NCBI GenBank assembly: GCA_025766275.1
Contig: JAFKAC010000174.1
Coordinates: 1-64,000, forward strand
Origin: Lactarius indigo
Taxonomy: Eukaryota; Basidiomycota; Agaricomycetes; Russulales; Russulaceae
Length of the DNA: 64,000 nt
Reading direction: 5' to 3'
Shown piece after piece: positions 35,782 to 45,877 of this stretch (position 1 is its first letter; each line of letters begins with the position of its first letter). The notes under the pieces were generated by a model. It was not told the origin of the DNA, did not search any database, and worked only from the letters and a program-made list of their open reading frames with translations. The position numbers and the translations under genes were made by a program.

Positions 35782-36339
35782 GCGCGCGCAGGCTATTCGA
35801 GAATATAAATTGGCGAGCACCAAGGACAGATTCGCGACTTCATCCTGTGATTTACAAATGTCTGGTTGCCGTGGAAGGTTGAAGTGTAAGATAGGTGGAG
35901 GGGGTCGACGATCCGAGTCGTATGGGACTATGTAGTACTTAAGACTGTTGTGTATAAGTCTCCATTTGATGGACATTTGTTGCGCCGTAAAGAAACTATC
36001 GACTGTGAGTGGCGTGCACGGGCACTATTGTCAGGCCTTCTAGATCCTGCGGATATGACGGAGTGCAGAAGCTTTCGTGGTTCTACTGGAGATTGGCGAG
36101 TTCTTTTCATCAATGATAGATATGACGAATTGAGCATTATCGCAGCCTTGCAAAAACAATCTCGATTCTTTTAGATCCAACATGAGTTAGAACGATAGTA
36201 ATTGTTACATGGAAGCAGAAAACCGAGATTCACAACGTTTGAGATGGGCGTGTATGGGCGATCGTGTAGATAAACCGGACGTAGCACGACTGCTATTATA
36301 TCACACAAACGGGCGTGCGTCAAACAAAGTTCCTGTGAT

Positions 36340-37930
36340 TTTGACGGAACTCCTTCCCCGAGACAATATCGCCCAGGTATTCGATCGTCTTTGCTATTTC
36401 TTTCCCAACGGGTCATGTCCATCGTTCCAGGAGCGCAAAGCCATACTTGAAGTAAAACGGAAGAGAAGAAAAGAGCCGATTCTCGCGAAACGTCCGACAG
36501 ACGGGTCAACTCATGGTGCTAGTGTTCGCATGGGTGCCCCAGGAAGGGATACCAATTTTTCGTACACACGTCGATGGCGTTACCTGGGGCCCAGGGCCCC
36601 TGGAAAAAGCTATAGACGCTGACAAAGGTAGAATAACAAGAGGAGAAATGTTCAACAATCCTTTGTAAAGTCAAATACGACTGTCCCGTCTGGAATACCG
36701 GCCCCGAATGAGTCGGAACGACCGCAGCCAGGAAAAAAGGATACAGGAACCTACGGCGCACCGCGCGACTCCCTAATTGTGTGCCAGTGGACCGCCCCCG
36801 AAATGGCTTTTAAATTGGTCCTTGACATCTTTTGCACATTCTTGCACGAAGAGAACGGCATGGAAACTGAGAGTGTGTCATCATCACAGGACTGTCGGAC
36901 ATCGTAGGGGGTCGAACCCTTCGAGTGTGCTAGGCGTGAAAAATAGTTCCCCATATTGTTGACCTCTGGAGGTTGGAGCGGATGGTTCCGGGGTACCAGG
37001 AGTAAGTTTAAAACAAAACCATTCGATCTGGCCTTCCACAGTTCCACTTGTAGCCTTGAGCTTCTACATTCTGCATTAGGAGCAATTCAGCTTGTAGAAT
37101 ATAACCCCACTCAATTCCTGGAATCGGATTAGTATTTTTAGAATTAGGCAGAGTCCTGCATATATCTATTCATGCCAACTTGAACGCCGATGCAATTGGC
37201 TTCAGGACCAAGCGATGTCGTACCTGCTAAACCAGGACACACGTGCCGGATTGGCACAGGGACGATTGGCATCGGACGTTCTTCTCCGAGATGATGACCT
37301 AGACGAGACGGGCAAGAGAAAACTCCTCGGATGAAGATGAATCAGTGAGGAGAGCATGCGGAGGCGGAGGCAATCAACAATGCAGCCTGGCAGAGAATTG
37401 AACTGCTCAGTCAATTCATCATGAGCACTGGCTGCCTCGGCGCCGGGCACTGGCATGGGTGTTGTGCCTGAGGGATTCCCCATTGTGCGCCCTGGGGCCC
37501 TCACCCACCGACCTCTTGGCGTCTGCCATGACGCCCTGGCCACAGCCTGAGAGCACGGGGCCGGTGTTTCCTACGATCTTTCACACGTCCGTTACGTGTT
37601 CACCCCTTCTCCAGTGGTTCTTCGGCTCGTTCCCCCTCGTCAGGTGGCCCCTCTCCTTGGAACACGTCCAATATAGGTTCAAAGCATACCCCCAATGCCC
37701 ATGTATGGATCAGTTCAAGCGCTGACGCGATGAGGACTTAAGGATTACCGACAACTTGAGTGCAGTCGGCACCTACATACAGAGCGCTTATAGGACCGGG
37801 GTTTGTATTTAGTCTGTCCCGGTCCGGTGAATGATTTTTTTTATAGTCAAAACATTCATGAAAAAAAGACCCGCAAGCGTGCTGCGCCTGTGATACGGCA
37901 ACCACGTGCCCCGGGTGAGATCTCGTGAGT
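36340..37930 (-). pseudogene. decayed M14 carboxypeptidase-like gene
   Basis: This is a broken copy of the gene at 40624-42631. Recognisable exon relics are GFALLERWT followed by an in-frame TGA (about 36440), a SGAVH/EISGAV-like piece (about 36800), PPEVNNMGNYFSRLAHSKG (about 36960), and the first-exon-side sequence near 37870-37920. The SYGQ region is garbled (SYDVRQS-like), and frames shift several times. A stretch of about 430 bp at 37426-37855 has no counterpart in the intact copy. The gene converges on oxidase copy 1 just as the intact copy converges on oxidase copy 2. Confidence 0.85.
37426..37855. other. non-homologous insertion inside the carboxypeptidase pseudogene
   Basis: Sequence on both sides aligns with the intact carboxypeptidase-like gene (around 41870 and 41885), but this roughly 430-bp block does not. 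It carries no gene I recognise. The borders were judged by eye; no clear target duplication or terminal repeat was seen. Confidence 0.5.
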
Positions 37931-38008
37931 GGGCACGCAGCATCTCCCTGACTCACTTTGGTCGCCGTTGGGGACTTGCCGTTTCCCGATCTTGCGCCAT
38001 GGTATCAC

Positions 38009-38016
38009 ATAAAAGG
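38009..38016 (+). promoter_or_regulatory. TATA box of oxidase copy 2
   Basis: ATAAAAGG lies 178 bp upstream of the predicted ATG in the conserved context TATCACATAAAAGG. A leader intron is predicted from GTGAGT 38074 to CAG 38133. Confidence 0.6.
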
Positions 38017-38186
38017 GTATCGCAGTGGTATCGCCAGCCTGATATCGATACCACCCGACGACCTCTCGTTGATGTGAGTGCTCTCACGATGCCACCTCCC
38101 AGTAAGCAGAGTCCTTGACACTGCGACAAACAGATTTACCCCGACCTCTAAGCGCTACATTCCACATCTTTGTGCGTTTTTGCGTA

Positions 38187-40003
38187 ATGACAGGTGTGCT
38201 AGCTGGATTCGCACCCCGCGAGCCGGCTTAACGACTATCCCAGACAAAATAACTCCTCCTTCCAAACCACTCGACGTTGGTATCGTCGGTGGAGGAATGG
38301 CGGGCCTCTACGCTGGTCTCTTGCTCCACAAGCACGGTCACCGCTTCCGCATCTTCGAAGGGACGGACCGTGTTGGTGGTCGGGTCCACACTCATTACTT
38401 TACGCAAGAACAGGACCAATTCTTTGAAGCCGGCGCAATGCGCCTTCCGTGCTCCAAATTCCAAAAATACACCTTCGATTTGATCGACTGGCTTCGTCAG
38501 TTCCGCCTTCCCCAAGACAGGAAAGTCAAGCTCATACCATACATTCTCACCGCCACCGGCAACCGTCTATATGTAAACGGTGTTCGTGGCGATGGGTATC
38601 AAGTCACATCTACGACCCCGGCCAGCATCAACTGGGAAGTTCCAGACCACTTCAAAAACAAAACTGCTGGCGAGCTCTTGAAAACTGCCATCGGTCCCCT
38701 CATCGAAATGTTGGAAGCTGATTTCGATCAAGGCTTCAAGGAACTTGTGGAAAAATATGACGACTTCTCATTCCGATTTTATCTCGTATCCGTCCTCGGC
38801 TGGCCCACACCTGTCATAGATTTCGTTGAAACCGTCACTTCCCAGACCAACCAATTCGCACTCAGCGTGCCCGAAATGGTGATGCAGAACATGGACTTCA
38901 ACACGAAGGATTGGTTCACTATTGAACACGGCATGAGCAGGCTACCTTCCGCTATGTCTTACCTTATCGGGTACAAAAACATCACTTATGGTGCGCGAGT
39001 GACGGGGTTCCGGAATGAAAATAATGGGAAAGTTACCATCACTGCTGTCGGCTACAATGGAAGGATCGAGGCAAAATTTGACAGAGTAATCCTTGCCATC
39101 CCGCCAGCAGCACTGAAGATGATCGCCGATCGACCACGCTGGAGTATTCCCAAAGAGCTCGCCATTCGATCTATGCACTTCGAAGCACTGTACAAGATGG
39201 GTTTACGTTTCAAGACTCGCTTCTGGGAACGAGTTGGCCCCAAGCCAACGCGGGGTGGGCAATCGACCACGGACCTCCCTATCCGATGGGTGGTTTACCC
39301 GTCCAACGGTATTGGAGAGAAGGGTGCAGGGGTGCTACTTGTCTACGCGTGGATGACTGACGCGACGACATGGCTTCCACTGACGCCAACGGAACGCAGG
39401 AGCCTCGCATTATTCTGCTTGGCGGAGATGTATAACGATGAGGTGGACCCGGAGGACCACACAAAAATAGACGTGTATGACCTACTGATCGGCACGTCTG
39501 ACGCGGTCTGGTCCGCCAAGACTTCGACGGGCGACGCCATGTTTCTCCCCGGTCAATTCACCTCGCGTTTCGAGCCTGGGCGCAAGCCAGAAGGAAACAT
39601 TTTCTTTGCTGGGGAACACCTATCCCGGCACCACACGTGGATCACGGGAGCGCTCGAGTCGGCGCACCAAGCAGTTTGCGACATGATCGGAGGCGTACCT
39701 CCGTTGAAGGCTCCCGTCGGGCAGCACCCCGATCTACCTCTGCAAATGGATCCGAAACTGGCTCCTACTGACATCGAACTGGAGCGCGGGGCCCCGATTC
39801 TCCTTGGTTGTAGGGGAGACGACGCGACCCCAAAAGTGGAGTATCGGTTTACACCTCACGAGCCTTTGTTCAGGACTGGCCAGGGCTGGCCCGTCGGCGA
39901 TGACAAATCGGCGCAAGCATTCCCTCTACATCTCGGTGGTGACGCACGGCATCCCATTGGTGTCGAGCTCACGGACCTCGCTGGACCCGCGGCTTGTGAA
40001 TAA
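38187..40003 (+). CDS. L-amino-acid oxidase, copy 2 (FAD flavoenzyme)
   Basis: Same enzyme family and architecture as copy 1. ATG 38187 lies in a 7-nt coding exon (ATGACAG) followed by a 50-bp intron (38194-38243, acceptor TATCCCAG). The product is 588 residues starting MTDKITPPSKPLDVGIVGGG. Motifs VGGGMAGLYA, RVGGRVHTHYF, GAMRLP and FFAGEHLSRHHTW are intact. Differences from copy 1 cluster in patches: the first 100 residues, PIRWVVYPSNGIGEKGAG, and NDEVDPEDHTKIDVYD. Long blocks between them are almost identical at the DNA level, including silent sites. Both copies appear functional. The gene converges on the intact carboxypeptidase-like gene, with 620 bp between the stop codons. Confidence 0.93.
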
Positions 40004-40623
40004 GCACGCGCAGGCTACTCGAGAATATAGTACCAATGACCCTTATCCCGTGCTGTAAAACTGTTTGGTTGTCGTGGAAGGTTGTGTAGGATAGAGTAGA
40101 AGAGGTTGTCGATCCGATTCACTAGTGGAGGCGTGTAGTACACAAACCGTTGTGTATAGGTCTATATTTGGTGAACTCCTGTTGTGCTGTGGAGAGATTG
40201 TCGACTGTGAGTGGCGTGCGCATGATTGAGGAAGGTTCTGTACCTAAGCGAGGAATTTAAAAAACAAGGTGATGTGCGTAGCCGATACTGTATTATGGAC
40301 CTTCTAGAACCCTGCCGACCTAGGTATCACAGCATCAGCGACGTAATCGAGGGCAGGATTCGTCATGTTATGGTTCTGCCGAGTATTTGCGGGCCTTCTC
40401 GTAGCTCCACACAGTGGGCGCGCATAGAAAAGGCAACTTCAATTCTTTTTTTCTGTCGACATCGACAACAGCGCGGCCACCAGAGCCACGTGAGGACTAG
40501 AACGATAGTAATTATACACGGCAGCAGAAAATCGGGATCCACGACATATGAGACGTGCGTTTATGGAAGGTCACGATGATGAACCCGACATAGCATACAA
40601 TTTATTTTTTTCTTTGACAGGTT
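40004..40623. other. convergent spacer between oxidase copy 2 and the carboxypeptidase-like gene
   Basis: No gene recognised. The first 200 bp resemble the spacer after copy 1 (the TTGTGTATA-GTCTC region and the GACTGTGAGTGGCGTGC word recur), as expected from the duplication. Confidence 0.55.
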
Positions 40624-42631
40624 TCAGCGGCACTCCTTCCCCGTGATAAAATCGGCCAAATATTCGGTCATTTTTGCTGTTTCTTCCCCGACAGGCCGTA
40701 TCCATTGTTCCGGAAGCGCAAAACCATACTTGAGGCGAAACAAAACAATGAGCCGATTCTCGCGAAACGTCGAACGGACGAAATAACTCACGGTGCCAGT
40801 GTCGCGCAGGTGCGCAGCGAATGAATACTTCACGCCCATTGTCTTGTACACCCAATCGATGATGTTACCGGGAGCCCTGGTAAAGTCATAGATGCTAAGA
40901 GGAGTAGAGCGACGAAAGGGAAACGCTCAACAAACCTATATAAAGTCGAACACAACTGTCCAGTCTGGAATACCCAAGCTGAACGACAGCAGTCTGAAAA
41001 AAAAAAGGATGTGGAAGCTTACAGTGAACAATGTACCGTGCGACTTCTTCATTGCATGGGCCGCCCCCGAAATAGCCTCTAACTGATCCTCCGCGTCTTT
41101 TGGGCTTTTCTTGCACGAATAAGAGAACGGCGTGGACACTGAAAGTGTTGTCATCGTCACGGGACTGTCTGCCATCGAAGGAGTTTGAACATACGCATCT
41201 GTCCGTAACTCCGTAGATCGAGGAAACCCTTCAGGCGTGGCAGGCGTGAAAAGTAGTTCTCCATGTTGTTGACCTCTGGGGCCTGGAAGGGACGGTTTCC
41301 GGGGTACCAGTGGGAGCAGGGGTCCGCTGGGGATGATTTGCCCGCATTCGAAATAAAACCATCTGATGTTGGCTTCCACTTGTAGCCCTGTGCTTCCACA
41401 TTAGATCGCAACAAATATTCAGCTTTCAGAACAACCCTACCCAATTCCTAGAATTGGGTCATCGGTGATCAGCTTGTTTAGAATTATGCAATCCCGCACA
41501 CACCTATTCATGTCAACACCGACACAATTGGCTTCAGGGCCAAGCTGCAAGCGATTTTTATACCTGTAAATAAGAAAGTTTGAACTGCATAAAAACACCA
41601 GCCACCAAAGCGATTCACCAGAACCGGTCGACTTCCCAAGTATACACGTATCCATCTGGATTTGGGACAGGAACGATGTAGAAGTTCTGTGCCTCAGATG
41701 AGCATCGGGCGTTCTTCTCCGAGAAGATGAAACACGTACATGATAATCGAGTAGACGGGCGAGAGAAAACACCTCGGATGGATCAGCGAGGAGAGCATGT
41801 GCGATATACAACGCGGAAGCGGAGGCAACCCACTAAAGATAAGGAAGATAAGGCAGCAGAGAATTGAATTGCTCGGTTAGTTCATTTCACGAGAGAAAAA
41901 AAAAAAACTGACTTCGCGAGCGTGCTGAGCGCCTGTGATAAGAAAGCCACAACGTGGCTTGGCGCCTCCCGGATTCCCTTTCTTACTCAGCACCACCTGG
42001 GATTTCGGGTCGTGTGACTCCTGACCAGAAGAAGCGCCCGCGGTAATTTCGAGCGCAAACATTTCCCTTCCCTCACCGCTGTGTCCAAGGGGGACGATGG
42101 TGACCTGGTGTGGGTACGTGTCGGCGAGGTCGCGCACGAAATCGTAGATCTCGTCGAGGGGGTGATACCGGGTGTGGAACGTTTCGTTGGAGGGAGGCGC
42201 AACTGGGTCTCCACGCTCCCTGCGGCTGGCATGCCCGGCACAATCAACGCGTGTGCATAGGGGGGCCTGGCCATCAATGGCGTGGTGGCTGGCGCTCTGT
42301 GCGAGTGTGGGAGGCAAGGACTCGAGCTCGGCCGCAGCTACAGCAGGGTGTGGGAAGTAGATATCGACGTGAGAACGGCTCATTTGCCATAGATCCCAAT
42401 CACGCAACTAACGCGGAATGAATGCTTAACCCCCCCCCCAAACAAAATTGGAGCGCGCGACAGGCGATAGCGTACCTCTGCCCACGCAAGTAATTGATCG
42501 GTCTCGTTGCCCAAAGTAGGGGAGAAGCGGTAGAGCAGTCCGTTGTCACCGCCCAAGGGGATAGCGAGCGAAAAAAAGACGGCGGAATATAAAAATAAAA
42601 GTACTGCCAACTGGGGTGGTAGAGAGGGCAT
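40624..42631 (-). CDS. secreted M14 carboxypeptidase-like protein, probably catalytically inactive
   Basis: Start ATG 42631 opens a signal peptide (MPSLPPQLAVLLFLYSAVFF), then a propeptide-like region and an M14 domain: FHTRYHPLDEIYDFVRDLAD, GFLITGAQHAREW (zinc ligands His and Glu present), FYIVPVPNPDGYVYTWE, RFWYKNRLQLGPEANCVGVD, DPCSHWYPGNRPFQAPEVN, GFLDLRSYGQM, SYSCKKSPKDAEDQLEAI, KYSFAAHLRDTGT and YGFALPEQWIRPVGEETAKM, with TGA 40624-40626. Against bovine carboxypeptidase A, His196 (zinc) is Arg in DLRSYGQ, Arg127 is Tyr in FWYKNR and catalytic Glu270 is His in AAHLRD. The fungal Ecm14 group is a known pseudo-carboxypeptidase lacking the same Glu, so a non-enzymatic role is likely. About nine short introns; the intron at 42408-42475 contains a G10 run. 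The fold seems complete. Confidence 0.83.
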
Positions 42632-43097
42632 TATGAGCGGAGAGTGGTGGGGAGAGGACCCAGGGGGAAGGGGGATATAAAATAGGTGAGGCCCAGGTCT
42701 AACGTAAAGCACGCCGTTACGCTATGGAGTGTGACATGTAATAAGATGAGACCCCTCACAACGGCCAGCTGCCTAACAGGGATCCCCGATGAACGCAATC
42801 GAAATGCCCTGCTCGCGTTTTGTGTCCGGTGCCCAAGTCTCAACTCTAATGCAAGTTTGTCCATGTGCGCGCCACACTATTGGTCCGTCCCGGCGGTGAT
42901 ACTGTAGTCACACATGACCAGCGATTGGTAACAAAGCGATCAAATGCGTGAGGAGCTACAACCATACAACCCTTGTGGATGTAAATAAATAAAGAGTAGA
43001 GAAAAAACATCAACTATGTAAAATTAAAAAGAGGAAAAAACAGAAAAAAAAAACATGCGTGGGGAATGATGCAATTAGCACTGTCCTATCCAACCTT
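42632..43097. other. spacer between carboxypeptidase-like gene and ATG13
   Basis: 465 bp, AT-rich with oligo-A runs near 43000-43055. A TATA-like GATATAAAATAGG at about 42673-42685 reads TATATCC on the minus strand and may serve the carboxypeptidase-like gene. No coding frame seen. Confidence 0.5.
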
Positions 43098-45541
43098 TCA
43101 CCGTCGTCGATCGTCTAGCTCCAACTTGCCTATGACTTCCTCGGACGTGATGCTGTCCGTGCGCGAGCCGGGTCGAGGCGGTTGCGAGAGCAGACTCTGC
43201 ATATGCGCACGCGCAGCATCCTCCCTCGAGTTCTGATTCGTGCTTGCGCTCGCGCTCGCACTTGCACTCACGCTCACGCTCGCACTCGCCTCCTCCGTGA
43301 TCTCGCTGATCCGTTCCACGCGCATCCCAGGCGAACTCAGTTGCCGATGTTCACCATCGCGAAAGCCGGGTCCTGGACTCGATCGCGCCCGCTCGCGGCG
43401 TCGCGGGCTCCCGAGCAACTCGAGCGACGCAACGAACGTTGCGTTCATCCGACGCAGCTGGTCGTCAACCGCATCTTCGCTCGTGAGAAGTGGTCCCGTC
43501 GTACCAAGTCCCAGCCCGAGTGCATTGCCCAAGTCAGGACTCTCACGCGCATAAGGAGCAGTGGCGGGACTGGACGACCGCGATGGCTGCGAAGACCGAT
43601 CGGGAACTTGGCCCACAAGTAGAGGGTCAGGGTTCTGCGCGCGATATTGGCGATTCAACGGTTTCGGCTGGCTGGTATCATTTACAAATGCAGACAGATC
43701 TTCTTCGTCCGCATTTGCACCAAACAATAACGGACTCTGAATCGCCCCAGTCATAGTGAGCCACAGAACGAGAAGCGAAAACGGCGAAAAGAGTGCCAGT
43801 GAAACATACTCACCCCGCCCTTGTCACTTTCTCTCTCCCGCCTATCTGTGCTGCCGGCGCTCACCTCACTAGCGCCACCCATCGACTCCTTGTACCGATG
43901 ACCAAAGCTACTGGAGTACCGTTTGCGGGCCTCGCCGCCTCCGCCTCCTATGCTCCCACTTCCGCCGCCATCAGTAGAATTTAAGGAACGCCGATCGCCT
44001 AAGCTTCCAGGTTGGAAGGGAGGAGATGGCCGCAATGGAGCGATGGGAGAGGATGACAGCCGACCGTAACTGCTGGGTGAAGGTGGGACACGGGGAGAAC
44101 TGGGAGCCGCGGCTGGTCCGGGCCCTCGGGCGGGAAGCGGCGATGCCTGCCTCAAAGAGGGTGACGGAGAATGCAGAGACGGTGAGCCGGAAGATAGCGT
44201 CGACGCTTTGAACGGATTAAGTGGGTTCAGCTGCGGCCGGCGTATCGGCAGCGGTCCGGGGACGGATGGAAGGTCCTAAAAAATAACAAATGAGGAAGGC
44301 GCGAGTGACACGTGAACGGAGCACACACAGAGCCCATGCTTTCCTTTCTCAGTCTCGCATTCGGCGCAGGCAAAGCGGGCACCTCCTGGCGTGACGAAAC
44401 AGAGGATTGACCAGAAACGACCCCCCCTGTATCGGGAGCTGCCCCAGACCTGATTTGTAGTGGCGGATGGCGCGTGCTCGCGCCCAAAGTAGGGAAGGAT
44501 GTGGTACGGGAGTGCGTTTGGGAAGGTTGGGGAGTTTGCCGTGTTATGCGATCCACTAGCGAAGTAGAGGATGGTGGAGAAGCGGGCAAAGAGGTCCTTA
44601 ACGGTAGGCTCCCAGGGGAGCTTGAGAGGGAATCACGCTGCTGGTTCTTGATAAGCGTCGGAGTGAAGTCAGCACCTTCGTCGAGAGAAAAAAAGCGGGA
44701 CGAGAGAAGTGATTCCAACTCGTCCAACTGGAAGTGAGGGTTGGTGAGATAGCGAACAGATAGAGTGATGCTTCCATAAGGGTGAGGGACCGACGGAAAG
44801 GTGTGTGACTCAGTGAGAAGCGGAGGGGCATTCGCTGCCGGAGACACGTCTAGGCCACGAGGCTAATATAAGGGCGGACACATTGGGGGTGCAAGACAAA
44901 GGCGCTTACCAAATCCGAGGACGCCATCCTGGTCTCTTGTGCCGCGTACGCGTAGCTCAATGTTTAAGAGTGCGTTTCGGTTGGTGGGTACAACGAGACG
45001 ACGGCGCAATCGTTTGTGAAGCTTCCAAGTCGGAAGAACACGCAAGAGTGTGTAGATGCTCCTGAAAAGTCCGATGCCGTGCTTGTAGACGGTAGAGAGT
45101 CCATAGTCGGTATCACCGCCACTGCCCTGCCGCAGGGAAGAAAACTGAACAGACCAGGATTCGAGTAAAATGTAACGAGGAATGGGTTCTATGCGAAGAC
45201 GAGAAGAATCTGCGCCTCGACAAACGAGAACCTGATTGGCGGAGAGGTCTGGGACAGACAAGAGGACTTGAAGCTCGAACGGCAAGGGGCTCGGAGTACT
45301 GGAGAGGGCCCGATAAGGCCTCAAATGTTCTTTGAATATTTCCGCGTCAGGAGTCTCGAGGTTGAACTGAGGGAGTCATCGTGAGTTTTTAGACAGTCGA
45401 TTGAAAACAGCGACGCACCCATTTATCGACTTTAGCCAGAGGGTTGGGTTCGGCAGTAGCTCTAGCAGAGTGAACGACGGATACGAGTTTAGTATAGTAC
45501 CTATAAGCAATCTGGTCCGCTTTATGAGCTTCATTGGACAT
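43098..45541 (-). CDS. ATG13: autophagy-related protein 13
   Basis: Regulatory subunit of the Atg1 kinase complex that starts autophagosome formation. Five exons (45541-45419, 45366-44910, 44849-44329, 44275-43814, 43736-43098) encode 733 residues. The N-terminal HORMA domain begins MSNEAHKADQIAYRYYTKLV and includes VLVCRGADSSRLRIEPIPRY, ILLESWSVQF, KHGIGLFRSIYTLLRVLPTW and GSITLSVRYLTNPHFQLDEL. The rest is a Ser/Pro-rich disordered tail, the usual target of TORC1 phosphorylation. A DEEDLSAFVND motif near the C-terminal third resembles the Atg17/Atg1-binding part. A run of Ala-Ser-Val dipeptides (about 43240-43300) comes from a short tandem repeat in the DNA. Length and domain order are normal for basidiomycete ATG13. 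Confidence 0.92.
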
Positions 45542-45877
45542 GGCAATACGATAAGAGGGGGCCCGCGGCGAGGATAGGTATATTATGCCGGAGAGAACAT
45601 TAGGGAGACCTCTAGGGGAGAAACAATGAGATGGAAGAAAAGGTGTGTAGAAAGGCGATGGTGCGCCCTGAGAGCGCAACTGGGGCGGTGAAAGGGGGAA
45701 TGTGTAGCGGTGTGTGGCTGAGAGCAAGTAGCGTTGGTGTTGACCCGCACCTGTGCCCAGACAGCACCAGCGCCCGCTCGTCCGTGATTGCCTTTTGCGA
45801 TAATCATCCCCTTAAGGTAGTAACGGTCACGGAAACGGTCACATATTATATAAACCAGTTCTAATAAAGGTACATCC
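45542..45877. other. spacer between PTR2 stop and ATG13 start
   Basis: 336 bp holding the ATG13 promoter and the PTR2 3' end. A TATA-like ATATTATATAAACC lies at 45842-45855, but on this strand it is more likely part of the PTR2 3' region. No gene seen. Confidence 0.45.

Larger units (their letters stand above)
33767..37930. repeat. tandem segmental duplication, unit 1
   Basis: The unit holds a plus-strand L-amino-acid oxidase gene and a converging carboxypeptidase-like pseudogene. The same order recurs in unit 2 (about 37990-42630), offset by 4,222 bp at the oxidase start and about 4,310 bp at the carboxypeptidase, so indels have accumulated. Homology starts near the shared TATA region (ATCACATAAAAGG). 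Confidence 0.85.
37990..42630. repeat. tandem segmental duplication, unit 2
   Basis: This is the second copy of the oxidase plus carboxypeptidase-like unit. Here both genes are full length. The promoter, 5'-leader intron, tiny first coding exon and 3'-converging neighbour are all shared with unit 1. Confidence 0.85.

Noticed and set aside
37906..38118. Frame upstream of oxidase copy 2 as its N-terminal exon
   Set aside because: The homologous stretch before copy 1 encodes an unrelated peptide, and a TATA box conserved in both copies lies inside it. It is leader or promoter DNA.
33958..38243. Oxidase genes as start-less pseudogenes or non-ATG starts
   Set aside because: A 7-nt coding exon plus a short intron gives an ATG start and an open frame in both copies, which is a simpler explanation.
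43182..43622. Ala/Arg/His-rich plus-strand frame as a gene
   Set aside because: It is the antisense of the ATG13 last exon and its repeat; the minus-strand frame carries the ATG13 motifs.
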